Assembly: GCA_011526565.1 (NCBI GenBank)
Contig: WYBL01000168.1
Span: 20,892 to 84,891, forward strand
From: Acidobacteriota bacterium
Lineage (GTDB): Bacteria; Acidobacteriota; Vicinamibacteria; Fen-336
Reading direction: 5' to 3'
Length of the DNA stretch: 64,000 nucleotides
The notes beneath the pieces are model-generated. The model was given only the letters and a program-made list of their open reading frames with translations. It was not told the origin of the DNA and did no database searches. The position numbers were made by a program, and so were the translations under genes. Below are positions 8,387 through 17,750 of this stretch, in pieces; the stretch's first letter is position 1, and every line of letters begins with the position of its first letter.

Positions 8387-9937
8387 TCAATCTCTTTTGA
8401 CGCCGCGCTGGCCGACCAGCAGCGCGGCCGTGCCGAGGGCGACCAGGGCGGCCGTCACCACGACCCCCGCCAGGGTCAGGGCATCCCCCAGCGTCGCCGG
8501 CGCGGTGAGCGCGTCCCACTGGGTGGCGAAGGTGAAGCCCTTGCCCGCGCGGTAGGCGCGCGTGGCGGCCAGGGCCGCCATCGAAACGAGACCGAGCCCG
8601 AGCGTCACGGCCCCCGACAGCGCGCAGCGCCACGCGAGCCCCGCGGGCGACAGCGGCGGGCGCGGCGTCGGCGGAGCGACGTGGAACTCGACGTCGCGCA
8701 CCCGCCACGGCACGAAGCGGCGGAGCATCCACAGCCCCGGCAGCCCGGTGAGCAACGTGAAGACGAAGAAGTCGCGCCAGCCGATCGCGTCGGCGAGCAG
8801 GCCCGCGGGCGGCCCGGCGAACACCCGCGGGATCGTGAACAGGCTGGAGAGCAGCGCGAACTGGGTCGCCGAGAAGCGCTTCTGGGTCAGCCGCAGCAGC
8901 AGCACGCCGAAGGCCCCGTTGCCGAGCCCGCTCATCGCGTACTCGAGGCCGGTCGCGGCGTACATCACGGAGCGCACGGGCCCCACCTGCGCGACCAGCG
9001 CGTAGCCCAAGTTCGAGACGATCTGCAGCACGCCCGAGATCCACAGCGCGCGCCCGAGGCCCTGCGACTGGGTCAGCAGCCCGCCGAGGAACGTGCCGCC
9101 GATGATGCCGACCATGCCGATCGTCCCGCTCGCCACGCCCACGTCGACGTCGTCGAAGCCGGTCTGGATCAGGAACGGCGCCGTCAGCGCCTGGGTCAGG
9201 TTGTCGGAGAGCTTGAACAGCACGACGAAGGCGAGGATCTCCAGCGCGCGGTGTTGGCCCAGCATGCCCACGAACGGCTCCCAGACGGCCGCCTTCAGCG
9301 AGACCGGCGGCGCCGGCTTCTCTTCCGGCTCGGGGGCCTTCCACGGCAGGAGCGCCGCCGGCGCGTAGAGCAGCGCGAGACACAGGTTGACGAGCGGCCA
9401 CCCGTAGAACGCCGAGGCCGTGATCGACAGCCGGCCCGAGACCCACATCGCCGCGCGGTACAGGGCCACGCGGGCGCCCACCGCGACGCCCTGCTCCTCG
9501 CGCCGCAGCACCTCGACCGTGTAGGCGTCGTAGGCGACGTCGAAGCTGGCGGAGCAGAACGCGATCACGCAGGCGGCGGCGGCGATCCACACCACGTGCT
9601 CGGCGGGGTCGGTCAGCGTCGCCAGCCACAGCCCGCTGACCAGCAGGCCGGCGTTCGCCAGGAGCATCCAGCCGCGCTTGCGGCCGAAGCCCGGCGGCGC
9701 ATAGCGGTCCATCAGCGGCGCCCAGAGGAACTTGAACGTCCACGGCGCCTGGGCGAGGGTGAACAGGCCGACCACGCGGATGTCGACGCCGGCGCGCGCC
9801 ATCCAGGCGGGGATCGCGAGCCAGACGACGCCGAGCGGCAGGCCCGACACGAACGACAGCAGCGCGACGGAGCCGAGCCGGCGGCTCCGCGCGACCTCCA
9901 GCAGGCTCTCCCGGGTCGACAGGCGGCGCTCGCTCAC
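8387..9937 (-). CDS. AmpG-like MFS permease
   Basis: 516 residues, hydrophobic throughout. MFS features include the early loop KFLWAPLMDRY, then FDVAYDAYTVEVLRREEQG in the fourth/fifth helix region, both typical of AmpG muropeptide permeases. Twelve core helices are followed by two more hydrophobic segments near the C terminus (about 430-455 and 485-508), as in AmpG, which is longer than ordinary MFS proteins. Expected role is import of anhydromuropeptides from the periplasm for cell-wall recycling. Acetyl-CoA/acyl-CoA-transporter-like members of the same family cannot be excluded. GTG 9937. No recycling enzymes lie nearby; the upstream gene, 30 bases away, is a sigma-54 activator. Confidence 0.72.
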   Translation of the reverse strand: MSERRLSTRESLLEVARSRRLGSVALLSFVSGLPLGVVWLAIPAWMARAGVDIRVVGLFTLAQAPWTFKFLWAPLMDRYAPPGFGRKRGWMLLANAGLLVSGLWLATLTDPAEHVVWIAAAACVIAFCSASFDVAYDAYTVEVLRREEQGVAVGARVALYRAAMWVSGRLSITASAFYGWPLVNLCLALLYAPAALLPWKAPEPEEKPAPPVSLKAAVWEPFVGMLGQHRALEILAFVVLFKLSDNLTQALTAPFLIQTGFDDVDVGVASGTIGMVGIIGGTFLGGLLTQSQGLGRALWISGVLQIVSNLGYALVAQVGPVRSVMYAATGLEYAMSGLGNGAFGVLLLRLTQKRFSATQFALLSSLFTIPRVFAGPPAGLLADAIGWRDFFVFTLLTGLPGLWMLRRFVPWRVRDVEFHVAPPTPRPPLSPAGLAWRCALSGAVTLGLGLVSMAALAATRAYRAGKGFTFATQWDALTAPATLGDALTLAGVVVTAALVALGTAALLVGQRGVKRD

Positions 9938-9967
9938 GGGGCGCGAGGATACACGGGCGCGCCCGCC

Positions 9968-12250
9968 TCAGCAGCCGAGCCGGCGCTGCTTCTTCGCGAG
10001 TCCCTGCCGCGTGAGGCCCAGCTCGCGCGCTGCCTGCGCGTGGTTGCCGCCGGAGCGCAGGAGCGCCTCCGCGATCGCCGCCCGCTCGACCCGCGCGACG
10101 CGCTCGGCCAGGGTGCCGGCGACGCCCGCTTCGCCGCGCAACTCGGGCGGCAGGTGCTCCGGCAACAGCGCAGGCCCCGCGACCTCGACCAGCGCCCGCC
10201 GCATCGCGTTCATCAACTCGCGCACGTTCCCGGGCCAGGCGTGGGCGCGCAACGCGCTCGCCGCGGCCGCCGAAAGCTCCGGGCACGGCCGCCCGTCGCG
10301 GGCGGCGAACCGGCGCAGGAACGCGCGGGCCAGCAGCAGCACGTCGTCGCCGCGATCGCGCAGCGGCGGCAGCTCGAGCACCAGCTGGTGCAGGCGGTGC
10401 ATCACGTCGGCGCGCAGCTCGCGCCGTGCCACCTTCTCTTGCAGGGCCACGTTCGAAGCGGTCACCACCCGCACGTCGGCCTCGCGCACCACGGTGTCGC
10501 CGAAGCGCTCGTAGCGCCGCTCCTGCAGGAAACGCAGCAGCACGCCCTGGGCCCGCGGGCTCAGGTCCTGCACCTCGTCGATGAAGAGCGTGCCGCCCTC
10601 GGCCCGCTCGACGAGCCCTGCGCGGTCGCGGTGGGCGTCGGTGAAGGCGCCGCGCACGTGACCGAACAGCGTCGAGTGGAGCGTGCCGTCGTGGAGTTCG
10701 GCGGCGGACACGGGGACGAAGGCGCCGCGGCGGCCGGAGAGCGCGTGCAGCGCCTGGGCAACCTGCTCCTTGCCGGTGCCCGTCTCGCCGCTCACGTGCA
10801 CGTCGCCATGGGACCGCGCGAAGCGCGGCAGTCGATCGCACAGGGCCCGCATCGCCGCCGAGCGGCCGAGCAGCCCGTGCAGCGGCCCGCCCGCCGAGGC
10901 CGCGGTCTCGAGGACCACCGCAGCGGGGGCCGGCGCCGGGTCCGCGGCCCCGATCCGCAGGTCGGCGCGCGCGTAGGCCAGGATGCGGCGGTCACCCCAG
11001 GCGTCGACCTCGGCGAGCGCGTGCGCCACCGCTTCGTCCTCGGGCCCGAGGCCCTGGGCGAGGGCCAGGCCCAGCGCGGCGACGGCCCGAAAGGCGGGCC
11101 GCGCTCCCGCGGTGGCCAGGGCGCGCTCGAAGGCGCCGGCAGCCGGCCGCCCCGCGTGGAGCAGGGCGCGCCCGCGGGCGATGGCCGCCAGCATCACCAG
11201 GTCCGGCCGGCGCCGACCGTACTGGAGCGCGCGCTCGGCCTCGCGCAGCGCCTCGTCCACCCGCCCCTGGGCCAGCAGCGCCTGCGAACGCCTCACCCGG
11301 GCGCGGGCCTCGCCCTCGCGGTCGCGCAGCGACTGGAAGACCCGGGCGGCCTCTTCCGCTTCGGTCTCCGAAACGGCGGCCTGACCACCGGCGAGGGCGA
11401 GGTCGGATTCGAGCAGCAGCACCTCGGCCCGACGGCGGTCCGCTCCGCTGCCGGCGGCAGCCCGCGCGCGATCGACCTCCCGGCGCGCGGCCTCGAGTTC
11501 GCCCTGGGCCAGCCGAACTCCCGCGAGGCGCAGGCCGGCGACGGAGCCCGCCCGCGGGTCCTCCAGCCTTCGCCAGATCGCCGCTGCCTGCTCGAGGTCG
11601 ATCGCCGCCTCGCGCCAGCCGCCGAGGTACGCGAGCAGCTCGCCGCGATCGGCGAGCGCCGCCGCCAGCGCGTCCGCGCGGCCCAGCGACCGCCACAGCT
11701 CGATGCGGCGGGCCAGCGCCTCCTGGCACTCGCCGAGCCGCCCGGCGTCGCGAGCCAGGTCCGCTTCCAGGCCGTGGACGACGGCCAGCGCCGCGCCCCA
11801 GCGCTCGCGGCCGGCGCCCTCCCGCGCGCGGCCCAGCGCCTCCGTCGCCCGCGCCGCCTGGCCGCTCCGCCACGCGAGCCGCGCTTCGGCGAGCGCGAGC
11901 CGCACCCGGGTGCGTTCCTCGGAGGCGAGCGAGGCCGCCCGCCGCAGGTCCGCGGCCGCCGCGTCCGCCCGGCCGGTTTCGAGCAGTGCCTCCGCGCGGG
12001 CGATCCGCAGGCGCGCGGCGAGGTCGGGCGGCAGCGGGCCCGAGTGCAGCGCCCGCGACGCGGCGGCCAGCGCCTCGCGTTCGCGACCGAGCGCGAGCAG
12101 CGCCTCGACCCGCCAGATCGCCGCGGACTCGGCGCGCTGCCCCAGCGCAGCCAGGGCCAGCCCGGGCTGCCCCGTCACCAGCGCGGCGCGGGCGCGGCGC
12201 AGGCGAGCCGGAGCGCGGTCGACGAGAGGACGCAGGGCACTGTGGGGCAT
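9968..12250 (-). CDS. Sigma-54-dependent activator with TPR-rich N-terminal half
   Basis: 760 residues. ATG 12250 follows AGGAGG at six bases' spacing. Residues 1-430 are alanine/leucine/arginine-rich helical repeats of TPR type, with no receiver, GAF or FHA domain. The AAA+ domain follows: Walker A GETGTGKEQVA, Walker B GGTLFIDEVQDL, arginine-finger region LRADVMHRLHQL. The sigma-54 contact loop reads GAFTDA instead of GAFTGA. The end is a Fis-type helix-turn-helix (GNHAQAARELGLTRQGLAKKQRRLG). It should open sigma-54 promoters in response to a signal bound by the TPR half. No -24/-12 promoter was recognised in the window. Transcribed away from aroC. Confidence 0.88.
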   Translation of the reverse strand: MPHSALRPLVDRAPARLRRARAALVTGQPGLALAALGQRAESAAIWRVEALLALGREREALAAASRALHSGPLPPDLAARLRIARAEALLETGRADAAAADLRRAASLASEERTRVRLALAEARLAWRSGQAARATEALGRAREGAGRERWGAALAVVHGLEADLARDAGRLGECQEALARRIELWRSLGRADALAAALADRGELLAYLGGWREAAIDLEQAAAIWRRLEDPRAGSVAGLRLAGVRLAQGELEAARREVDRARAAAGSGADRRRAEVLLLESDLALAGGQAAVSETEAEEAARVFQSLRDREGEARARVRRSQALLAQGRVDEALREAERALQYGRRRPDLVMLAAIARGRALLHAGRPAAGAFERALATAGARPAFRAVAALGLALAQGLGPEDEAVAHALAEVDAWGDRRILAYARADLRIGAADPAPAPAAVVLETAASAGGPLHGLLGRSAAMRALCDRLPRFARSHGDVHVSGETGTGKEQVAQALHALSGRRGAFVPVSAAELHDGTLHSTLFGHVRGAFTDAHRDRAGLVERAEGGTLFIDEVQDLSPRAQGVLLRFLQERRYERFGDTVVREADVRVVTASNVALQEKVARRELRADVMHRLHQLVLELPPLRDRGDDVLLLARAFLRRFAARDGRPCPELSAAAASALRAHAWPGNVRELMNAMRRALVEVAGPALLPEHLPPELRGEAGVAGTLAERVARVERAAIAEALLRSGGNHAQAARELGLTRQGLAKKQRRLGC

Positions 12251-12378
12251 CGGGAACCTCCTGGGCGAGGGGATCCTCGGCCCCGCAACCGGCCCCGCGC
12301 CGGGCGGCGGGGACGGAAACGCGACCGTCACACGCGGGCCCGCTACGGAGTTCGCCGGCCTCCTGTTACCCTCGCGGC

Positions 12379-13578
12379 GTGCTGCGCTTCTTCACCGCGG
12401 GCGAGTCGCACGGCCCGTCGCTGACCGCGATCCTCGACGGCCTGCCGCGAGGCGTGCCCGTGGACCGGTCCGCGATCGACTCGGACCTGCGTCGCCGCCA
12501 GGGCGGCTACGGGCGCGGCGGCCGCCAGCAGATCGAGCGCGACGCCGTGGAGATCACGGGCGGCGTGCGCCACGGCCGCACGCTGGGCAGCCCGGTGGCG
12601 CTCCTCGTCCACAACCGCGACCACGCGAACTGGGCCGACGTGATGTCCCCCGACCCGCAGCCCGACGAGGCGCGCGAGCGCCGGCGCCTGCGCCACCCGC
12701 GGCCCGGTCACGCCGACCTCGCGGGCGCACTCAAGTACGAGACGGGCGACCTGCGCGACGTCCTCGAGCGCGCCAGCGCGAGGGAAACAGCCGCGCGGGT
12801 GGCGGCCGGGGCGGTCGCGCGCGGGCTGCTGCGCGCGCTCGGCATCGAGGTGCGCAGCCACGTCGTGCGCATCGGCGCGGCGGCCGTCCCGGGCCCGGTC
12901 GGCTGGGAGGCGCTCGCGTCGGTCGAGGACAGCCCCGTGCGCTGCGCCGACGCCACCGCTGCCGCCCGCATGGTCGCCGAGATCGACGCGGCGAAAGGCG
13001 CGGGCGACACGGTCGGCGGCGTGTTCGAGGTCGCCGCCCGCGGCGTGCCGCCCGGGCTCGGCTCGTACGCGCAGTGGGACCTGCGCCTCGACGGACGGCT
13101 GGCCCAGGCGCTGATGTCGATTCCCGCGGTCAAGGCGGTCGCGATCGGCGACGGCGACGAGGCCGCCCGTCCCGGCAGCGCGACCCACGACCCGATCGTG
13201 CACACGGCGGGCCGCGGCATCCACCGCACGAGCAACCACGCCGGCGGTCTCGAGGGCGGCGTCACCAACGGCGAGGAGCTGCGGCTGCGGGCGTGGATCA
13301 AGCCGATCCCGACGCTGCACACGCCGCTGCCGTCGGTCGACCTCGCCACCGGCGAGCCGCGGCCCGCGTCCTACGAGCGCAGCGACACCTGCGTCGTGCC
13401 GGCCGCCGGCGTCGTGGGCGAGGCGATGGTGTGCCTGACGCTGGCCGACGCCGTGCTGCGCAAGTTCGGGGGCGACTCGCTCGACGAGCTGCTCCGCAAC
13501 CACGAGGCCGCCGCCGGCCGGGCGCGGGCGCGAATGCTCGCCCCGGGCCCGGGTCCGCGGCCTGCCAACCAGGAGTGA
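12379..13578 (+). CDS. aroC: Chorismate synthase
   Basis: 399 residues from GTG 12379, chosen because the family start LRFFTAGESHGP follows at once. Other signatures are RRRQGGYGRGGR (near residue 35), RHPRPGHADLAGALKY (about 110-125), and GRGIHRTSNHAGGLEGG-type FMN/EPSP site around 275-290. The enzyme converts 5-enolpyruvylshikimate 3-phosphate to chorismate using reduced FMN, the last shared step of aromatic amino acid synthesis. It begins a five-gene plus-strand run; def follows after 10 bases. No other shikimate gene is in the window. Confidence 0.95.
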   Translation: MLRFFTAGESHGPSLTAILDGLPRGVPVDRSAIDSDLRRRQGGYGRGGRQQIERDAVEITGGVRHGRTLGSPVALLVHNRDHANWADVMSPDPQPDEARERRRLRHPRPGHADLAGALKYETGDLRDVLERASARETAARVAAGAVARGLLRALGIEVRSHVVRIGAAAVPGPVGWEALASVEDSPVRCADATAAARMVAEIDAAKGAGDTVGGVFEVAARGVPPGLGSYAQWDLRLDGRLAQALMSIPAVKAVAIGDGDEAARPGSATHDPIVHTAGRGIHRTSNHAGGLEGGVTNGEELRLRAWIKPIPTLHTPLPSVDLATGEPRPASYERSDTCVVPAAGVVGEAMVCLTLADAVLRKFGGDSLDELLRNHEAAAGRARARMLAPGPGPRPANQE

Positions 13579-13588
13579 CGAGGAGAAG

Positions 13589-14104
13589 ATGGCGATCCGG
13601 CCGATCGTGAAGTGGGGCGACCCGGTGCTGCACGCGCCGGCGGCGCCGGTGACCGAGCGCGACGAGTCGCTGCGGACCCTGTTCCGCGACATGGTGGAGA
13701 CGATGTACGCCGCCCCCGGCATCGGGCTGGCTGCGCCGCAGATCGGCGTGCCGCTGCGGGTGATCGTGATCGACCTCTCGGTCGGCAAGGATCCGTCGCA
13801 ACTGATCCAGCTCTACAACCCGGAGTTCCTGTCCCGCGAAGGCGAGCAGAAGGAGGACGAGGGCTGCCTGTCGATCCCCGGCCACTACGGCTCGCCGGCG
13901 CGCCCGGCGCAGGTCGTGGTGCGCGGCCTCGACCCCGAAGGCGTGGAGCGCACCTACACCGCGACCGAGCTGCTCGCCCGCGCCTTCTGCCACGAGATCG
14001 ACCACATCGACGGCCTGCTCTTCGTCGACCGCCTGTCTCCGCTCAAGCGCGACCTGGTCAAGCGCAAGCTGCGCAAGAAGGCGAAGGCGGGCTGGGACGA
14101 GTAG
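13589..14104 (+). CDS. def: Peptide deformylase
   Basis: 171 residues with the three family motifs: GIGLAAPQIG (about 46-55), EGCLSIPG (around 92-99, supplying the metal-binding Cys) and CHEIDHIDG (about 132-140, the HExxH-type metal site). Removes the formyl group from N-terminal methionine of new proteins in the cytoplasm. AGGAG lies upstream of ATG 13589. Adjacent to fmt, the enzyme that adds the formyl group to initiator tRNA, a classic pairing. Confidence 0.96.
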   Translation: MAIRPIVKWGDPVLHAPAAPVTERDESLRTLFRDMVETMYAAPGIGLAAPQIGVPLRVIVIDLSVGKDPSQLIQLYNPEFLSREGEQKEDEGCLSIPGHYGSPARPAQVVVRGLDPEGVERTYTATELLARAFCHEIDHIDGLLFVDRLSPLKRDLVKRKLRKKAKAGWDE

Positions 14105-14105
14105 C

Positions 14106-15035
14106 ATGCGCGTGCGCATCGTCTTCTTCGGCACCGGCCGCTTCGCGGTGCCCTCGCTGCGGGCGCTGCTCGACGCCGGCCACGACGTCGCGGCGCTGGT
14201 CGCCCAGCCCGACCGGCCCGCGGGCCGTGGCCTCGGGCTGCACGAGCCGCCGACCAAGGCCCTCGCACGCGAACGCGGGGTGCCGGTGCTGCAGCCCGAG
14301 CGCGTCAAGCGCCCCGAGGCGCTCGAGGCGTTGCGCGCGTTCGGCCCGCGCCTCCAGGTGGTCGTCGCGTACGGCCAGATCCTGCCCCGCAGCGTGATCG
14401 ACCTCGCCCCGCTCGGCACGGTCAACGTCCACGGCTCGCTGCTCCCGCGCTGGCGCGGCGCCGCCCCCATCCAGTGGGCGATCGCCGCCGGCGACGCGGA
14501 GACGGGCGTCTCGACGATGCTGATCGACGAGGGCCTCGACACCGGGCCCGTCCTGCTGCGTCGCGCGACCGCGATCGGGCCCGAGGAGACCGCGGCCGAA
14601 CTCGAGCCGCGCCTGGCGGAACTGGGCGCCGAGCTGCTGCTCGAGACCGTGCGGGGCCTGGACCTGGGCACACTCGCGGCCACCCCCCAGGACCACGCGG
14701 CGGCCACCCACGCGCGGCTGCTGGCGCGCGAGGATGGCGTGATGGACTTCGCGCAGCCGGCGCGGGCCCTCTTCGACCGCCTGCGCGGCTTCTCGCCCTG
14801 GCCGGGCGCGGTCACCCGACACGCGGGACGCGGCGTGAAGGTCCTGCGCGCCCGTCCGCAAGACGGACGCGGCACCCCGGGCGAGGTCCTGGCCTGCGAC
14901 CGGGAGGGCGTGCTGGTCGCGTGCGGCGAAGGCGCGCTGCGCCTGCTCGAGGTGCAGCCCGAGAGCCGCAAGGCGATGACCGCGGCGGCGTGGGCGGCCG
15001 GAGCCCGGCTCGCCACCGGCCAGCGACTGGGCTAG
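14106..15035 (+). CDS. fmt: Methionyl-tRNA formyltransferase
   Basis: 309 residues, starting one base after the def stop codon. The formyl-transfer domain includes FFGTGRFAVPSLRALL at the start and the HGSLLPRWRGAAPIQWAI block near residue 108-125, which carries the catalytic Asn-His-Asp region (NVHGS). The C-terminal OB-fold part begins around 205 (FSPWPGAVTRHAGRGVKVLRA). Adds a formyl group from 10-formyl-THF to Met-tRNA(fMet), allowing initiation. Forms an operon with def and rsmB. Confidence 0.95.
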   Translation: MRVRIVFFGTGRFAVPSLRALLDAGHDVAALVAQPDRPAGRGLGLHEPPTKALARERGVPVLQPERVKRPEALEALRAFGPRLQVVVAYGQILPRSVIDLAPLGTVNVHGSLLPRWRGAAPIQWAIAAGDAETGVSTMLIDEGLDTGPVLLRRATAIGPEETAAELEPRLAELGAELLLETVRGLDLGTLAATPQDHAAATHARLLAREDGVMDFAQPARALFDRLRGFSPWPGAVTRHAGRGVKVLRARPQDGRGTPGEVLACDREGVLVACGEGALRLLEVQPESRKAMTAAAWAAGARLATGQRLG

Positions 15036-15038
15036 GGC

Positions 15039-16331
15039 TTGCCGGCCACTCCCGCGCGTCGGCACGCCCACCGCGTGCTTCAGGCCGTCGAGCGCCCGGC
15101 CGGCCCCACGCTGGCGGCGCTGCTCAACGCGACCGAAACGGCCGGGCTCGACGCGCGCGAACGCGGCTTCCTGCACGAGCTGGCAGCGGGCACGCTGCGC
15201 CGGCGCGGCAGCCTCGACGCGGCACTGGCCGCACGCCTGGATCGCCCGCTCGAGCGGCTCGATCCGCCGGTGCGGGCGGCCCTGCGGCTCGGCGCCTACC
15301 AGCTCCTGTTCACCCGGGTGCCCCCGCGCGCGGCGGTCGCGGAGAGCGTGGAGCTCGCCCCCGGCCGCGGGCGCGGCTTCGTCAACGCCGTGCTGCGCGC
15401 GGTGGCCCGCGAAGGGGCACCGCCGCCCCCCGACCCGGCTGCCGATCCGCGCGGCTGGCTCGTCACGGAGGGTTCGCTGCCCGCCTGGCTCGCCGAGCGC
15501 TGGCTGGCCCGCCTGGGTGCCGAGCGCACGATCGCGCGGGCCCGGGCCTGGCTCGCGGTACCCCCCGTGCACTTCCGCTTCAACCCGCGGCACGCCGACT
15601 CCCGCGCGGAGGTCGAGCAGGCGCTGCGACCCCGTCCGCTGGCGGTCGAGGACGCCTTCGAGGCGACTGCCGGCGACGTCGCGCCCTGGGCCGAGCGGGG
15701 TGCGGTCTACGCGCAGGACCTCGGGGCGCAACTCGTGGCGCGTCTGGCCGAGGACCGGGGTCGCGTGCTCGACGCCTGCGCGGCGCCGGGCGGCAAGGCG
15801 CTGCTGCTCGCCGATGCCGGCGCCCGCGAGGTGGTCGCCGCCGAGGCCGCGGCGCCCCGGGCTCGGACCCTCCAACGCCTGACCGACAGGTGGGGTGCGG
15901 CGGACCGCGTGCGGGTGGTACAGGCGGACGCCACCCGGCCTCCGTTCGCACCGGCGAGCTTCGACGCCGTGCTCGTCGACGCGCCCTGCTCCGGCCTCGG
16001 CACGCTGGGGCGCCACCCCGACATCCGGTGGCGTGCGACCGAGGTCGATCTCCAGCGCCACGCCGCCCGCCAGGCCGGGATCCTCTCCGCCTGCGCCGAC
16101 CTCGTGCGGCCCGGCGGCCGGCTCGTGTACGCGACCTGCTCCACGGAACCCGAGGAGAACGAGCAGGTCGTCTCCGGCCTGCTCGCGGGCCGCGCCGACT
16201 TCCACGGCGAGCCGCCTCCAGCCTGGGCCGCGGCCTTCGCCGAGGGCGAGTGGGTCCGCGCGACCCCCGAGACCCACGGCAGCGAGGCGTTCTTCGCGGC
16301 CGTGCTGCGCAGGCGCGCCGACGCCCCGTGA
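15039..16331 (+). CDS. rsmB: 16S rRNA (cytosine-967-C5) methyltransferase
   Basis: 430 residues from TTG 15039, four bases after fmt. The N-terminal NusB-like RNA-binding domain spans about 1-135 (LDRPLERLDPPVRAALRLGAYQLLF). The SAM-dependent domain shows ACAAPGGKALLLAD (about 246-259), VDAPCSGLGTLGRHPDIRW (around 313-331) and YATCSTEPEENEQ (about 364-376), giving the two catalytic cysteines of m5C methyltransferases. The order def-fmt-rsmB is conserved in many phyla, supporting RsmB (Sun) over other m5C enzymes. Confidence 0.93.
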   Translation: MPATPARRHAHRVLQAVERPAGPTLAALLNATETAGLDARERGFLHELAAGTLRRRGSLDAALAARLDRPLERLDPPVRAALRLGAYQLLFTRVPPRAAVAESVELAPGRGRGFVNAVLRAVAREGAPPPPDPAADPRGWLVTEGSLPAWLAERWLARLGAERTIARARAWLAVPPVHFRFNPRHADSRAEVEQALRPRPLAVEDAFEATAGDVAPWAERGAVYAQDLGAQLVARLAEDRGRVLDACAAPGGKALLLADAGAREVVAAEAAAPRARTLQRLTDRWGAADRVRVVQADATRPPFAPASFDAVLVDAPCSGLGTLGRHPDIRWRATEVDLQRHAARQAGILSACADLVRPGGRLVYATCSTEPEENEQVVSGLLAGRADFHGEPPPAWAAAFAEGEWVRATPETHGSEAFFAAVLRRRADAP

Positions 16332-16368
16332 TAACCTCGACCGGCCTCGGCATCGAGGCCTGCCCCGC

Positions 16369-17103
16369 GTGACCGAAACCCGATCCCTGCCCCGCCTGCT
16401 GCGCCTCCTCGCGCTCGCCACCGCCCTGTCGGCGGTCGTCGCGGTGACGGCGCTCGCCACCATGCGCCGCGTGCTCGACGCCCAGGAGGTGGTGGTCCCC
16501 GACCTCCGCGGTCGCCGCATCGCCGACGCCGGTACCCTGGCCGGCCAGCAGCTCCTGGGCCTGCGTGTCGAAGGCCGTCGGCACGACCCGCGCGTCGAAC
16601 CGGGCAACGTGGCGACCCAGGAACCCGAGGCGGGCGCGACGCTCAAGGCGGGCCGCAGCGTGAAGGTGTGGCTGAGCCTCGGCCCCCGGCGCATCACGGT
16701 GCCCGACGTGCGCGGCCAGACGATGCGCGCCGCCCGCCTCGCGCTCGAGCAGTCCGGGGCGCCGGTCGCCCGGGTGCTGGAGGCGCCGGGTCCGGCGGAG
16801 GAGGACGTGGTGATGCTGCAGGAGCCGCTGCCGGGCCCCGCCGAGGACCTCGGTCGCGGCGCGTCGATCCTGGTGTCGCGCGGGCCCGCGGGCGCCGACT
16901 ACGTGATGCCCGACGTGATCGGCAAGCCCGGCGAGGACGTGATCGCGGCGCTGCGCTCCGTGGGGCTCTCCGTGACCGCCGTGCCCGGCAAGCTCTACCC
17001 GGGCGCGCCCGCCGGCGCGATCCTGAAGCAGACGCCGCCCTCCGGCCACCGGGTCAGCCCGCGCAGCGTGGTCAGCCTCGAACTGAACGGCGGTGTCTCG
17101 TGA
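16369..17103 (+). CDS. Membrane-anchored protein with three PASTA domains
   Basis: 244 residues from GTG 16369. One membrane helix lies at about 12-32 (ALATALSAVVAVTALATM). Three PASTA repeats of roughly 65 residues follow, each opening with VVPDLRGRRIADA, ITVPDVRGQTMRAARLA and YVMPDVIGKPGEDV. There is no kinase or transpeptidase domain. PASTA modules commonly bind muropeptides or peptidoglycan, so a periplasmic wall-sensing role is possible. A stand-alone PASTA protein between rsmB and rpe is a familiar arrangement in Acidobacteriota-like genomes as I recall. Its stop codon shares one base with the rpe start. Confidence 0.82.
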   Translation: MTETRSLPRLLRLLALATALSAVVAVTALATMRRVLDAQEVVVPDLRGRRIADAGTLAGQQLLGLRVEGRRHDPRVEPGNVATQEPEAGATLKAGRSVKVWLSLGPRRITVPDVRGQTMRAARLALEQSGAPVARVLEAPGPAEEDVVMLQEPLPGPAEDLGRGASILVSRGPAGADYVMPDVIGKPGEDVIAALRSVGLSVTAVPGKLYPGAPAGAILKQTPPSGHRVSPRSVVSLELNGGVS

Positions 17104-17750
17104 TGCTCGCGCCCTCGATCCTGTCCGCGGACTTCGCCCGCCTCGGCGACGCCGTGGCAGCCGTCGCCCGCGGCGGCGCCGACCTCGTCCACGTCGACGT
17201 GATGGACGGCCACTTCGTGCCCAACCTGACGATCGGACCCGACGTCGTCCGCGCGCTGCGCCGCTGCACCGACGTGCCGCTCGACGTGCACCTGATGATC
17301 GAGCACGCCGACCGCTGGCTCGATCACTACGTGGACGCCGGCGCCGCCTGGGTCAGCGTGCACGTCGAAGCGGTGCCCCACCTGCACCGCGCGATCTCGC
17401 ACCTGCGGGCGCGGGGAGCGCGGCCGGGCGCGGTGCTCAACCCGGCGACGCCGCTGTCGACGCTCGAGGAGATCCTGCCCGAGCTCCACCACGTGCTGCT
17501 GATGTCGGTCAACCCCGGCTTCGGCGGCCAGAAGTTCATCGCCTCGACGCTCGACAAGATCCGGCGGCTGCGGGCGATGGTCCGCGAGCGCGGCCTGTCG
17601 ACGCTGATCGAGGTCGACGGCGGCGTCGGCCCCGGCAACGCTCGCGCGCTGCTCGAGGCCGGCGCCGACGTGCTGGTCGCGGGCAACGCGGTGTTCGCCG
17701 GCGGCGACCCCGAGCAGGGCGTGCGGGCGCTGCGGGCGGCCTGCGCGTGA
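17103..17750 (+). CDS. rpe: Ribulose-phosphate 3-epimerase
   Basis: 215 residues. ATG 17103 shares one base with the preceding TGA; a GTG directly before it is also possible. TIM-barrel family motifs: LAPSILSADFARL at the start, HVDVMDGHFVPNLTIGP (about 32-48), DVHLMI (near 61-66), VNPGFGGQKFI (around 137-147) and EVDGGV (about 173-178), giving the metal-binding His/Asp residues. Interconverts ribulose 5-phosphate and xylulose 5-phosphate in the pentose phosphate pathway. The next gene overlaps as GTGA. Confidence 0.95.
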   Translation: MLAPSILSADFARLGDAVAAVARGGADLVHVDVMDGHFVPNLTIGPDVVRALRRCTDVPLDVHLMIEHADRWLDHYVDAGAAWVSVHVEAVPHLHRAISHLRARGARPGAVLNPATPLSTLEEILPELHHVLLMSVNPGFGGQKFIASTLDKIRRLRAMVRERGLSTLIEVDGGVGPGNARALLEAGADVLVAGNAVFAGGDPEQGVRALRAACA